From Catenaria anguillulae PL171 (Eukaryota; Blastocladiomycota; Blastocladiomycetes; Blastocladiales; Catenariaceae), in assembly GCA_002102555.1 (NCBI GenBank), contig MCFL01000253.1, positions 1 through 34,967 on the forward strand: 34,967 nucleotides of DNA, given 5' to 3'. A model generated the notes under the pieces. That model saw only the letters and a list, made by a program, of their open reading frames with translations, did no database searches and was not told the origin of the DNA. Both the position numbers and the translations under genes were made by a program. The first letter of the stretch is position 1. Each line of letters opens with the position of its first letter. This document shows positions 1 through 9,174 of the stretch, one piece after another.

Positions 1-188
1 TCACTTTGTTTTGGAGGCTGTGAAAGGATTTGAAAATCTGCATTTTGGCTGGGAAATGCCTTTGGCAAGAGTCGTTCACGTGATCATTTCGCGTCCTCTC
101 CTCGCTGATCCTCTCGCACCCTCACCTGCGCGTTTTGAACGACCGGCACCATATACCTACATTATGAACAACCCGAACTCAGAAACGT

Positions 189-3100
189 TTATTGCGCAGC
201 ATCCACCACTACACCTACCGACACGGCACTATCTGCCACGGCGCCCGTCGCTGCATATTTGACCGTTGAAGCTGCCTGCGGCTTCTTGTCTGGACTTGCA
301 CCGACAATCACCCTGGGCCAATCGCTCACCATTCTCGCCAATGCTCGCAATCGCGCAGCATGCCCATCATCTGCAACCCATTCCGACCCACGGCCTTGGT
401 TAACCTGGGCGCCGGCTGTCCAGCTCGCACGCGTCGCGCTCACAAACGCGTCGAGACCCGCCACTTGACCAACAATGCCGTTGATTTCGTCAAGCACGCG
501 CGAGATGGTGTCTTGTGCATCACGGGTTGCAGCAGGTACAATGTTATCATCGGCAATCAAGGAGGGAGGTGGGGATACCGACGGATCCAGCAACTCAACC
601 GCGTTTGTCAGCTCGGCAACCAGCATGTCCAGCCGTGCACTTTGCGGGGCGCCGCCTGGCAACTGGACTGGAACGGGCCGCGGGCCCAAGTCACTGGCGC
701 CGGCGCTCGTACCCGTACCCGTACCCGCGGGAGTTGCGACCATGGGCGACCGGAACGAAAAGTCGGATTCGGGCGACGCGGTTGTTGACACAATGCTTGC
801 AACCATGGACTCGCGCACGCCACCAACGCCGGCATGTGTTGATACCGCGGCGGCCGACGTGACAATGGGCGGGGGCCGATTTAACGAGCTCGCGACGGCC
901 TTGACCGCAACCGAGGTGGGCGCCGGCGCATGGTGCTGCGAATAGTGGTGGTTTTGCGGGAGCACGCGTACGGGCGACAACATGCCTCTGCCCGTTGGAT
1001 CTGTTGTTGGCCGCTTGACCCCACGATCCTCGAGCGCATGTGTGTGTTGCGTGTGGCGCACTTCGCGGCCCTGCTGCTCCCTGACTGTGGCCATGAGATT
1101 GGCCACGGTAGCTTGCAGCTGGACCATTTCGCGTGCACGCCCCAACACGTACATCCAATTGCTCAAGTCGGCGTGCGACGTGGCGCGCAGCACACGGTCC
1201 GCGTGGGCAGTCGAAATGGTGAATGCCAGTTTCCATGCATCGCCGCCAGATGAGGATGATGCTGTGGTTGTTGTTGGCGGACTTGGTGCCGCGGGGCGTT
1301 TGGACACGAGCGCGAGCAGAACAATCTTGGAAACGTCGAGCGTCCATTCTGTGGTTGCTGATGCCGTGGCAACGGGTGCAGCCGCGAGATGTGGCGCCGA
1401 GGGCCGTTGCGGGTAGCAAGGCGCAAGGCACGTCAACAGGCGCCCGTCAAAGGTCAAGTGGCGCTTGAGCCAGGCAGACTTGTCGTCTGTGAGCACCTGC
1501 AGGGCGCCGGAAAAGTGAAATGCGCGCGGCGACAGCATGGCTTGAATCCCGCCAACCGCAGAGGTCGATGACGACAAGTGCAAGTCGCCCATGGACGCCG
1601 ATGGGTGCAGCGAGCGATGCACCGTTGCGAGACGAGCCGGGTCGTTAACGACAACAGGCGGTCGCGTCAGGGATACGGGTAGAGGGACTGTGGACGAGGT
1701 GGCCGACGACAAACCAACTTCAGACTCGCCCGCAGCAGACGGGGCAATCGATGACGGAGGCGCTACTGCATCCTCGGCCGCCGACGACTCGTCAGCAAAA
1801 CTCTCTGGACTCGCCACCAATCCCTTTTGCGGCCTCACGTTGATGGTCTTGACCAAACTGGGCCTCCTCTCGGTGTTGCTCGCTGGTCCTTCCTCGCTCG
1901 TATCCACATCTGCCGCTTGTTCCTCTTTCCGAAACGCCTCGGGCGCCTCAGACACCCTTGGAAACCCCTTCTTGGCACGCTCCTCCTCCAACTCGGCCAA
2001 ACTCTTGTTCCGAACAACCTGCTTGACTTTGCCCATATCCCGCGTAAAGCTCTCTGTCAACCCTTCCAAATTGAGCGGCGGTGGCGGCGCCTTCTTGCGC
2101 CTCCCGGCAAGCAAGCACGTTGGAATCGACATGGACCGCGATCTGGTCGCGGGAAAGTGTGCATTGGCGGCCGCCAACGGTGATGGCAACGTGCTCGACC
2201 GCTGCGGCGGCGCCATGGCAAACAAGTGGGGCAATGAGGGCGAGCGCGTGGTGCGTGCCATGGGCGGTGGCGACGGGAACACGAGCGGGCCGCGTGCTGC
2301 GGCAACGGAAGCGGAGCCGGCACCGGGAAGCGTGGCAGATGGAGGGTGGCTGCGCACAATCGGCGGGTCGGCAATCAGCCCCGGGACGTGGGCATGTGGA
2401 TGTGCGGCGGCAGGCGCAACGGCGCCAAGTGGTGGGAACGGGTGGGTCGGTTGCGGAGGGTTGGACGTGCGCCGAGATAGGATGGATTTGAGGGCCGCCG
2501 CGCGGACTTGGCGTTCGCTGGAGCCATTTGCTGAGGGTTGGGTATTCAATGATGAGGCGGATGACGGGGTCGGAGACGGATTGGCGGACAAAGAAGTGGC
2601 AGGTTCGGGAGCCGCGGCAGCGGCCGGGTGGGTCGGGAGAACGGGAATGGGATGGGTCATGGGAACGTGCGCGGGTGGGGCAACCACGGATTGTTCGGGG
2701 TGTTCGGGTAATGGAGCAGGAGGCAGAAAGGTGCTTGGCGACGCGCCGCTGGTGAGAGGGTTGGCGGGTTGGTATGGGGCGAGTGAGATGCGGCGGGAGA
2801 GGGTCTGTACAAAAAGGAAAAGTGAGTGAGTGGTAATGCATAGAGCGATTTGGATGGATAAGTGCAATCATTTGCACGTACCGCGACCAGCGACGACCGG
2901 CGGTGAGGAGGTGGTGGCAGCTGCTGTGACTGCTCGGAGGGCAGCTCGGCAGCGGGCAAGGCGTACACTTGCACACTCGGTGGTGCTTGCGGGCCTGGTT
3001 GAGGCTGATGGTGCAAACCATGGCCAGCGACCAGCATATCAGCTGCTGTAGGTGTTAGCGTCGTTTGTGTCGTGCCAGCATATGCCGGAGCATCCACGAC

Positions 3101-3898
3101 CGGCCGAGTCGGGTCGTAATCCTTGTTGGAGCGTAACGTGGTACGGATGGCCCGTGTAGCCCGCTTCTCGGAATCTGCATCGGATTCAGTGTCGTTGTCC
3201 TCATCAGACAAGTCGTCGCTGTATTCCGACTCACTGGCCGTTGGACTGTACCAGGCGCTGCTGCACGCGCTGCCCGTTTCGCTCGACTCGGACACGTCCG
3301 TATACTCTGAATCGTCCGCCTCGGATTCTGCCACGGCCGCGGACGCCTGTTCTGAGACATGAGCACCAGGTGGGGTAGGAGGCAATGGCTTTTCCGGGAC
3401 GGCCTGCGGCTGCGACGGCGGGTTGGCAGCTAACGTAACTTGCGTTTGGGCAGCAGCAGAAGCAGCAGCGGCCTCCTGCTCTTCGGCTTTTCGCCGCGCG
3501 GCCTCGAGCCTGGACAGGACAGAGCTGGTGATGCTAGCCACGAGCAACTGCTTGCGTGACTTGGAGTACTGGGCACGTGCACGTTTGCGGTAATGGTCGG
3601 GCAGGGCCTTGACGCCGGCACGCTGTGCCTCGAGGTTGGCGAGAGCAAGGGCCATGGCAGAGCGGTGCCCAGACGAGGCCGAGGACCGGCGGCGCAAAAA
3701 CTGCTGCATGTCTCCATTGGACCCGCGGCGCATGGCCAAGTGCTTGAGTGGTGAGGGGCGTTCCGGATGCGGCCGCGGCGTGCGTGAAGCGGTCGTCTTC
3801 TTTGCAGTGCCTGCTGCCGTGGTGGAAGCCGTCGCGGGCGTGTCCTTGGCGGCCTCGGGGGCGGCAGGACGTGCGGTGGTGGATGGTGGTGGGGCCAT
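189..3898 (-). CDS. PH domain-containing protein, largely disordered, two exons
   Basis: Two reading frames join cleanly. Exon 1 runs 3898-2882 (339 codons) and exon 2 runs 2804-189 (871 codons plus TAA). The 77-nt intron at 2881-2805 starts GTACGT, ends TTGTACAG and is phase 0, giving about 1210 residues. The ATG at 3898 has a good context (A at -3... G at +4 as GCC follows). Most of the protein is Pro/Ser/Ala-rich. Residues around 180-230 are an acidic Ser/Glu/Asp stretch, and residues around 40-110 are basic with a short helical segment. A pleckstrin-homology domain lies at about residues 767-895 (about 1520-1135): it opens with a GALQV strand, then WLKRHLTFDGRLL, and ends in a C-terminal helix with the conserved Trp (SNWMYVLGRARE). 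PH domains usually bind phosphoinositides or proteins at membranes; the ligand here is not readable. The middle of the PH domain carries an Ala/Ser/Thr-rich loop insertion. No GAP, GEF or kinase domain is visible, so the specific function is unknown. Confidence 0.82.
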
Positions 3899-4746
3899 TG
3901 CGGTGGGAATGAATCAAGGGAACCCAATCAGCCAGCGTGTTGTTTCGTGATGCGTGGAATACTTAGTCTAGTGGAGCGGGAGTGGGTATCATGCGCTGCC
4001 GTACGGTGCGATACAATACGATACGATACGATACGACACGATACGACACGATACTGCGGGACGACAAGGACAAGCAGGAGCAGAGAGATGGCAAATCGGT
4101 ATTCTCACGACCGTTGTGAGAACACAATTTTAATTTCATGTTCACTTTTCGCCAGCCGATCAGCCGCATCGCCCACTTTCAGGAATGTTCGCAACTCGAG
4201 AAGACACAGTTGTTCATTTCATTCTTTCCCACGCGTGGCTTTGCGCTGCGTTTGTTCTTGAGTGGGGCTTTCACCCAAGTTCTGTGCATGCACAATGCAT
4301 GGCCTCCACAGCCAATGACATATGGCCCACCTCCACCACACCACCAGCCCGTGCTTCCTGCTTCCAGGAGCCTGAAGCTGAAGCGGGCAATTGCAATACG
4401 GAGCGACATCCCAACAGCCGCAGTCGAGTTCCTTGGTGGAGCCACCGCTGCCACACAATTACAATTACAAGATCAAGACATGTAGAGAATCATGCCAGTG
4501 TGTGTTGGCATTTGCTAGTGCAGTAGGTAGGCATGGCGCCGAGTCACTCGTTCAGTATGTTCTTGTCTCACATTCCTGTCATGACATGCCCCACATCCTC
4601 TGGTCTGCCAATGTCGGCACACTCGCTTATGGTTCACCCTCATTCATGGCCACTGGCCGAGTATAGTATTTATCTCTGGTCAAGATGCCACAGCATAATT
4701 TTTCATTGCTCAAACGGAACTTGTTCAAGCGAATTGAAAAATGCCT
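3899..4746. other. intergenic region upstream of the PH gene, left flank of the retrotransposon
   Basis: About 850 bp with no convincing gene; open frames here are short, overlap on both strands and resemble nothing recognised. It contains the GATAC-type tandem repeat at 4009-4054. It should hold the promoter of the leftward PH gene. Before the retrotransposon arrived it was continuous with 13785-14480 and formed one shared divergent intergenic region of about 1.5 kb. Confidence 0.6.
4009..4054. repeat. short tandem repeat, (CGATA)n-type
   Basis: About nine 5-bp units of the CGATA/CGACA type, with some A/C variation between units, lying about 110 bp upstream of the PH gene start codon. Confidence 0.85.
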
Positions 4747-4750
4747 CTCA
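4747..4750. repeat. target-site duplication, left copy (CTCA)
   Basis: CTCA directly precedes the 5' LTR and CTCA directly follows the 3' LTR at 13785-13788. Four bp is slightly short for Ty3/gypsy (often 5). CTCAT could be called if the LTR is taken to start one base later, but the TG...CA ends favour four. Confidence 0.8.
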
Positions 4751-4946
4751 TGTCACGACCCAATGGGTCGAAACATGCCCGTCATGTGTAAGTAAACGGG
4801 CCGTCGATCTGTACAGTCTGTGTTGGCGAAACGGGATCTCAATGGATCGATCTTGCGATGGTCCAGGCAGCAAGCACATGTATACTAACATCGCGTTTTG
4901 TGGGGAACAATCAAAACCTCGTCGCCCCCCATTTTTTGTGCGCTCT

Positions 4947-5003
4947 GCCGGACTATTCGTATCTTTACTGACATGGTAACTACATGATTTACTTTGTTGT
5001 CAG
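4947..5003 (+). repeat. 57-bp direct repeat inside the 5' LTR, copy 1
   Basis: Starts GCCGGACTATTCG and ends TTGTTGTCAG. An identical copy lies at 5309-5365, 362 bp downstream. The same pair exists in the 3' LTR as 58-bp copies (13311-13368 and 13676-13733). Confidence 0.93.
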
Positions 5004-5300
5004 GTTCGTTTACCTTTCCATTCCCGTTTTGGCCGTGTGTATCGTTTCTCTTATACCCCGTTCCGACTCAGTCCCTCCTGTCACATTCTGTCCCGATTCA
5101 CTGGCGCGTTTCATTCCCATTCCAGTGTTTATCGTTCCAACGTTTCTTAATGGTCTGTCAGTTTATCTCATCTTCAGTGGAGTCTCCTTTTTTCGGCTTG
5201 TCCCAACCTCTCTACACGTTTTCTCATCGTTTGTTACTTTCCAACCTTGTTATCTTTGGACAAGTTCTGTCGCTTCACGTTCTTTTATTGTTGGATCTGT

Positions 5301-5306
5301 AATAAA
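5301..5306 (+). terminator. candidate LTR polyadenylation signal AATAAA
   Basis: AATAAA sits just before the second copy of the 57-bp repeat; the equivalent in the 3' LTR is 13668-13673, where transcript 3' ends would be formed. Position near the LTR 3' end fits the end of R, but the R/U5 border cannot be read from sequence. Confidence 0.5.
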
Positions 5307-5308
5307 CG

Positions 5309-5365
5309 GCCGGACTATTCGTATCTTTACTGACATGGTAACTACATGATTTACTTTGTTGTCAG
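5309..5365 (+). repeat. 57-bp direct repeat inside the 5' LTR, copy 2
   Basis: Identical over 57 bp to 4947-5003, including the one-base-shorter GGTAACTAC state that distinguishes both 5' copies from both 3' LTR copies (GGTAATCTAC). Confidence 0.93.
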
Positions 5366-5417
5366 TACGGATCTCAGTCCCTAACCAGCACAACTCCGAT
5401 ACCAAGATCGCGACAAA

Positions 5418-5437
5418 TGGTGGAGAATCCGGGCATC
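5418..5437 (+). promoter_or_regulatory. primer-binding site for minus-strand DNA synthesis
   Basis: Begins with TGG (pairs with tRNA 3' CCA) two bases after the 5' LTR. Its reverse complement reads as the 3' end of a tRNA in the right geometry: four T-loop bases GATG, a T-stem strand CCCGG, a 7-nt acceptor strand ATTCTCC, discriminator A and CCA. The primer tRNA would therefore start GGAGAAT. Its amino-acid identity cannot be assigned from this window. Confidence 0.85.
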
Positions 5438-5781
5438 AGCAACCGCCCATTGACTCCCCTCACCAAGCCTTTCATCAAAGCAAGCTTCGCCTTCACGGCT
5501 CATCTCTCACCCGCCTTCTCGGCAACCTCTCACAGCGCCGCCAGCGTCCGCCGTCGTCCCTGACCGCCGACTTGACTGGCACCACACCTTGTACATACTT
5601 ACTCTGCCACAGCCACAGCTCCCCTGCCGATTATTCGGTTCCGGATCTTGGTATATTGTCCGCAGCAGATCTCTGCTGTCCTATTCCAGCAAAGTTTCGA
5701 TTTCGTGCGCAACCTGTGACCTCGTTGTCGCCTCGACTCTTTTGTTCGCAACCCCGCACTGTCATTTGTTCAAACACAATC

Positions 5782-6219
5782 ATGTCGCGTCCTGGTTCAA
5801 CTCAGCCGCGTCACGATCTTCAGCTTGGCAGCTCTGACGACTCCCTTGCACACGGAATGCAATCGCTGTCGCTCGAGTCACCTGCTCATGAAAACCCCTC
5901 TAGTATCAGCTCTTCATCGTCGTCTGTCGTTGGCACTACTGTAAATTTTCCTTTGCCTGTTCGGTCGTTGGCCCTTCAAGACGTTTTCGATGAATGGGAA
6001 CGTCATCTCACTTGCGATCGTCCGACCGACCTATGCTCCACACGGCCTGGAATGATTACTGCTTGGAATTTTGCGATGGTCAACATGAAGCTGCCCGCAA
6101 GAACGAAGAAGTCTTGAGAGTTTTTGCGGTTGGGCCTCAGAGTCAACCGAGAACGGTTTCCTGATTCGCAAGATGGTGTCCCAATTCAGTCGTTTCCGCG
6201 CGTTACCTCTCCTACGTAG
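5782..6219 (+). pseudogene. disrupted 5' part of gag
   Basis: Frame 1 opens with ATG at 5782 and gives a Ser-rich start, then meets TGA at 6115 and TAG at 6217. Between about 6045 and 6115 frame 3 reads more like a protein (AWNDYCLEFCDGQHEAARKN), and frame 1 looks natural again after about 6140. The simplest reading is one base lost before about 6045, a compensating shift near 6120-6150, and a stop at 6217. These breaks are inferred from protein-like appearance, not from alignment. They would prevent translation of a full Gag from the 5782 ATG. Confidence 0.5.
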
Positions 6220-9153
6220 CATCACCAAGGAACCAACCCTCAAGTTACTACCCCAAAAGACAACATTTCGCACGAACAGGAGTCCAATGCATCAGCTGTG
6301 GCAACCAACAACACCGCTGTTGAGCGTCTAGAACGCCGTGGTTGGGTTCCTGCATCCGCTCGGGCCAATGCTCCACCCTTGCCACAACAGCATGATCCTC
6401 TTGCACCCAAGTCGGATTCCTCTGCTTTGAAGTTGGATACCACTCCTCAAGCACAACAAGTCGGGTCCAATCAGCAGCCAACCCCCCATTCAGCAGTATC
6501 TGGTCGTTCGGTAACCACCGTTCGCTCAATGGAGGCTGCGCAATCTTCACTCGACGTCCTTGAGGCCATCGCAACTCTTCCTCCTGGTCTAACCGATTTG
6601 CCAGGATTTGAAGACGTCGACCAGCGGTACACCAAAGGAACGGTCAAAAATGCTGCATGCAAGTGGTACAATCGCCTTGACCAACGAGTACTGGACGACA
6701 ACTGGATCAACAATGCCATTACCTATCTCGATTTGTCTGGTCCGCCCGATCCCAAGTTTCGTCTGGAGTCGCTCGGGCATCATCGACCATTCGAGTATGA
6801 CAAAGAGGATCCGCGTAGGTTCCTTCTCCGGTGCTTGAAGGTTGCAAAAGATTCGCGCGCGCCGACAGACGCGTTTAGTTTGGGCAAGGTGCTCATGAAG
6901 GTGGTCGGTCCATTTTCGGAGATTCTTGGAAATCGGGTCGACTCCCACACCATTTACAACTTGGCACGTTATTTGGACGTCACGTACTACCAACCATCAT
7001 TATTGGCTGGGCGCATTGAGCGTTGTTCTCTCCCAACTGTCACGACCGAAGTCGAGTTCATCGGCAAGAACTTTGCCGACCATGTCAACGAAATGCTGCG
7101 CCTAGCAACTGAGGATTTGGACGAGCACTGGGATACTGCTGACAGCTCGAAACGTCATTCCATCAAGCTCGGACAAGTCATTCTTTCCAAATTTCCGCCT
7201 TTGGTACAAGCCCAAATTGTTCAACAGGCCATGACTATTCCTGGCGTGCCGCTCGGGCGCAGCACCGACCTTCCACTTGCCTATGTCGGTGGAGCCATCA
7301 AATTGCTCCTTCAGCAACGCCATCATGTGTTCTTCGCAAAGGCAGCACCTATTCCTTCACATCCCTTGTCTTTTCAGTCAGCTCCCCTCCACCCGATGGT
7401 TTCGGTAGCAGGTGCAACATGTGAACCTCAGCATGAGCCGTTCTTTGAGTGCTTGTCGGCAACCATGGACTCTGTGCGAGGCTGTTGGTACTGTGGAGCT
7501 CCCGATCACCGAATCAGGCAATGTCAAGCCTTGCAGGCCGACAAGCGAGACAAACTGGTCACTTGGATCACTGACCAGGACAAAAAGTCTCGCCTGGGTT
7601 TTGGGCCGTCATTTTCGCAATCAGGTGGTGCACCATGCCCTCTAGTGCTCGACGGGCGACCATTGCGTCAACAAGTGGAAGCTCGCAAGTTGGCCAAACC
7701 CATGGCTCAGTCAACTACGAAGGAGGTGTCTTCGGTGGATGCGCTTTGGACAGAGCAAGTGGACGACACGACGTTTGTCATCAACATGAACCTTGTCGAC
7801 AATTGCTTTGACGTGTGTGGAGTCGATACAGTCAACTCAGATTTGCGCGGCATGGCCGAGACGGGCCTTCAGAAGTTGATTGAACTCTCTCAGGGTATGT
7901 CCATTGCAAACGAGTCCCCCGATGCGAATCTTCAGTGGGTGGCGGATACTCTCGATGACCTTTTCGAAGTCGCGGCTGTCGACCGTCGTCCTCTCAAGCG
8001 GTCCCGTCTCGAGTTTGAAGATAGCTCTGCTCGCGATCGACGGCGCACGGTGCGTTTGGCACGAGATGACCTTCACCGGGCTGTGACCACAGGAATACTG
8101 AAAAAGATTTTGAATGCCCCTGTTCGAACTGAGGACAACGTCAAAATGATCGAATTGCTGTCTCTCATGCGCGGTGCTGCCCATCGCATGCTCTTGGAAG
8201 GACCGAGTCGTCCGCCGCAAGCGCCCAACCCGGGTCCACAGGTCCCACCTCCATTACGTCCAATGCATCAACGACGACCCATGCCTGTTCCCCAACCTAA
8301 CGTGCAGCCGTCGTCGCAGACGCTGCGGCAAATGCTCCAGTCTGCTGCTCCACCCTCGCACGAGATGCAAGCGGTTGCCTTGGAGTTGTCGGGAAAGCAA
8401 AAGCAGTGGGAAACAGAGCAACTTCGTCAACGAGCAATTGCAATGATAAGAGCACTCGAGAACGACGCCGATTTGTGTCTTGCGTTTGCTGCTCTGGTGC
8501 CATCGTGTGCAATCTTGGTCAATGCTTTACTGACTACTTTGGACACCTCCAACGAAGCGGAATCAGTCTCTTCAGCTCACCGCGACCACGGTTCTTACCA
8601 CGCCTTGACGACCACTCTGGACTCGACCACGGCGCAAACGCAGATGCGCATGTCAACCAGTTGTTTGCAAGTCAAGTGCAAGATTGGGACTTGTGAGATT
8701 AACGCGCTCGTGGATACTGGTGCTCAAGTTTGCCTTATTGACGAGCAGCAAGCCATCAACGGTCATTTGCAGATACGGCCTCTGCCGGGTGGGTTGCGGA
8801 CGGTGAAAGTCGCCAATGGGGCAGTTGCGCGGTTGACTGGTGTCGTTATTGACAAGATGGAGGTACTCGGTGTCTTGAAATGGGTCACTTTGTTTGTTAT
8901 GCAGGGTTTGTCCCGCCCAATGATCTTTGGTTTGAATGGCATCGTCGAGTATCAACTCCAATTGATTCCGACCAAGGCGGGTATCTTGCTCCGTTCACCT
9001 GTGTCTGAGCAGTTGCATGCCGACCAGTCGCAATTCGTCGGGATTGGCGCACATGAAGCTTTGGTCACGGCTGTCCTGGGCGAGGATTTGTGTGCGGACG
9101 AGACGGACCTCTCATTGGACTATCTCATGTCCATAGGGGAGGGTTTTGCCTAA
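6220..9153 (+). CDS. retrotransposon Gag-protease polyprotein (frame 1, continuous part)
   Basis: Open from 6220 to TAA at 9151-9153. The N-terminal half is the structural Gag portion with no strong motif. A single CCHC zinc knuckle is at 7483-7524 (C-x2-C-x4-H-x4-C, CWYCGAPDHRIRQC), which in this family binds RNA for packaging. A Pro/Gln-rich linker follows near 8210-8400. An aspartic protease lies at about 8660-8990, with the active-site motif ALVDTGAQ (Asp codon at 8713) and a later hydrophobic flap and ILDP-like region (MIFGLNGI). Protease is thus fused to Gag, and Pol is reached only through the -1 shift at the very end of the frame. The true start probably lies in the broken segment upstream at 5782. 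Confidence 0.9.
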   Translation, partial: HHQGTNPQVTTPKDNISHEQESNASAVATNNTAVERLERRGWVPASARANAPPLPQQHDPLAPKSDSSALKLDTTPQAQQVGSNQQPTPHSAVSGRSVTTVRSMEAAQSSLDVLEAIATLPPGLTDLPGFEDVDQRYTKGTVKNAACKWYNRLDQRVLDDNWINNAITYLDLSGPPDPKFRLESLGHHRPFEYDKEDPRRFLLRCLKVAKDSRAPTDAFSLGKVLMKVVGPFSEILGNRVDSHTIYNLARYLDVTYYQPSLLAGRIERCSLPTVTTEVEFIGKNFADHVNEMLRLATEDLDEHWDTADSSKRHSIKLGQVILSKFPPLVQAQIVQQAMTIPGVPLGRSTDLPLAYVGGAIKLLLQQRHHVFFAKAAPIPSHPLSFQSAPLHPMVSVAGATCEPQHEPFFECLSATMDSVRGCWYCGAPDHRIRQCQALQADKRDKLVTWITDQDKKSRLGFGPSFSQSGGAPCPLVLDGRPLRQQVEARKLAKPMAQSTTKEVSSVDALWTEQVDDTTFVINMNLVDNCFDVCGVDTVNSDLRGMAETGLQKLIELSQGMSIANESPDANLQWVADTLDDLFEVAAVDRRPLKRSRLEFEDSSARDRRRTVRLARDDLHRAVTTGILKKILNAPVRTEDNVKMIELLSLMRGAAHRMLLEGPSRPPQAPNPGPQVPPPLRPMHQRRPMPVPQPNVQPSSQTLRQMLQSAAPPSHEMQAVALELSGKQKQWETEQLRQRAIAMIRALENDADLCLAFAALVPSCAILVNALLTTLDTSNEAESVSSAHRDHGSYHALTTTLDSTTAQTQMRMSTSCLQVKCKIGTCEINALVDTGAQVCLIDEQQAINGHLQIRPLPGGLRTVKVANGAVARLTGVVIDKMEVLGVLKWVTLFVMQGLSRPMIFGLNGIVEYQLQLIPTKAGILLRSPVSEQLHADQSQFVGIGAHEALVTAVLGEDLCADETDLSLDYLMSIGEGFA

Positions 9154-9174
9154 GGGCCGCTCCTGAGGCGGCCC
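9141..9174 (+). promoter_or_regulatory. programmed -1 ribosomal frameshift signal between gag-protease and pol
   Basis: The heptamer GGGTTTT (9141-9147) is read as G GGT TTT in the gag frame, matching X XXY YYZ. The spacer is GCCTAA (9148-9153), which includes the gag stop. A perfect 7-bp stem follows, GGGCCGC (9154-9160) with GCGGCCC (9168-9174), closing a 7-nt loop. Gag is in frame 1 and pol in frame 3, exactly the -1 direction, and frame 3 is open across the site. All parts have the spacing known for viral and retrotransposon frameshift sites. Confidence 0.85.

Larger units (their letters stand above)
4751..5415 (+). repeat. 5' long terminal repeat (665 bp)
   Basis: Starts TGTCACG and ends CGCGACA, an imperfect 7-bp terminal inverted repeat with TG...CA ends. 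It matches 13115-13784 throughout. Relative to the 3' LTR it lacks five single bases and has two transitions (C5207 versus T13574, A5243 versus G13610). It contains a perfect 57-bp internal direct repeat (4947-5003 and 5309-5365) flanking a pyrimidine-rich segment. An AATAAA at 5301-5306 is a candidate polyadenylation signal. Confidence 0.97.

Noticed and set aside
1591-2829. Long rightward open frame opposite the PH gene
   Set aside because: A shadow of the GC-rich Pro/Ser-rich PH gene; no domain, and the leftward frame has intron, start and PH domain.
4976-5003. GTAACT...TTGTTGTCAG inside the LTR repeat looks like a tiny intron
   Set aside because: Only about 28 nt, shorter than any intron in the window, and it occurs in every copy of a non-coding LTR repeat.
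5356-5781. Open frame running from the LTR end into gag
   Set aside because: It covers the primer-binding site and leader; no start codon before 5782 and no conserved motif.
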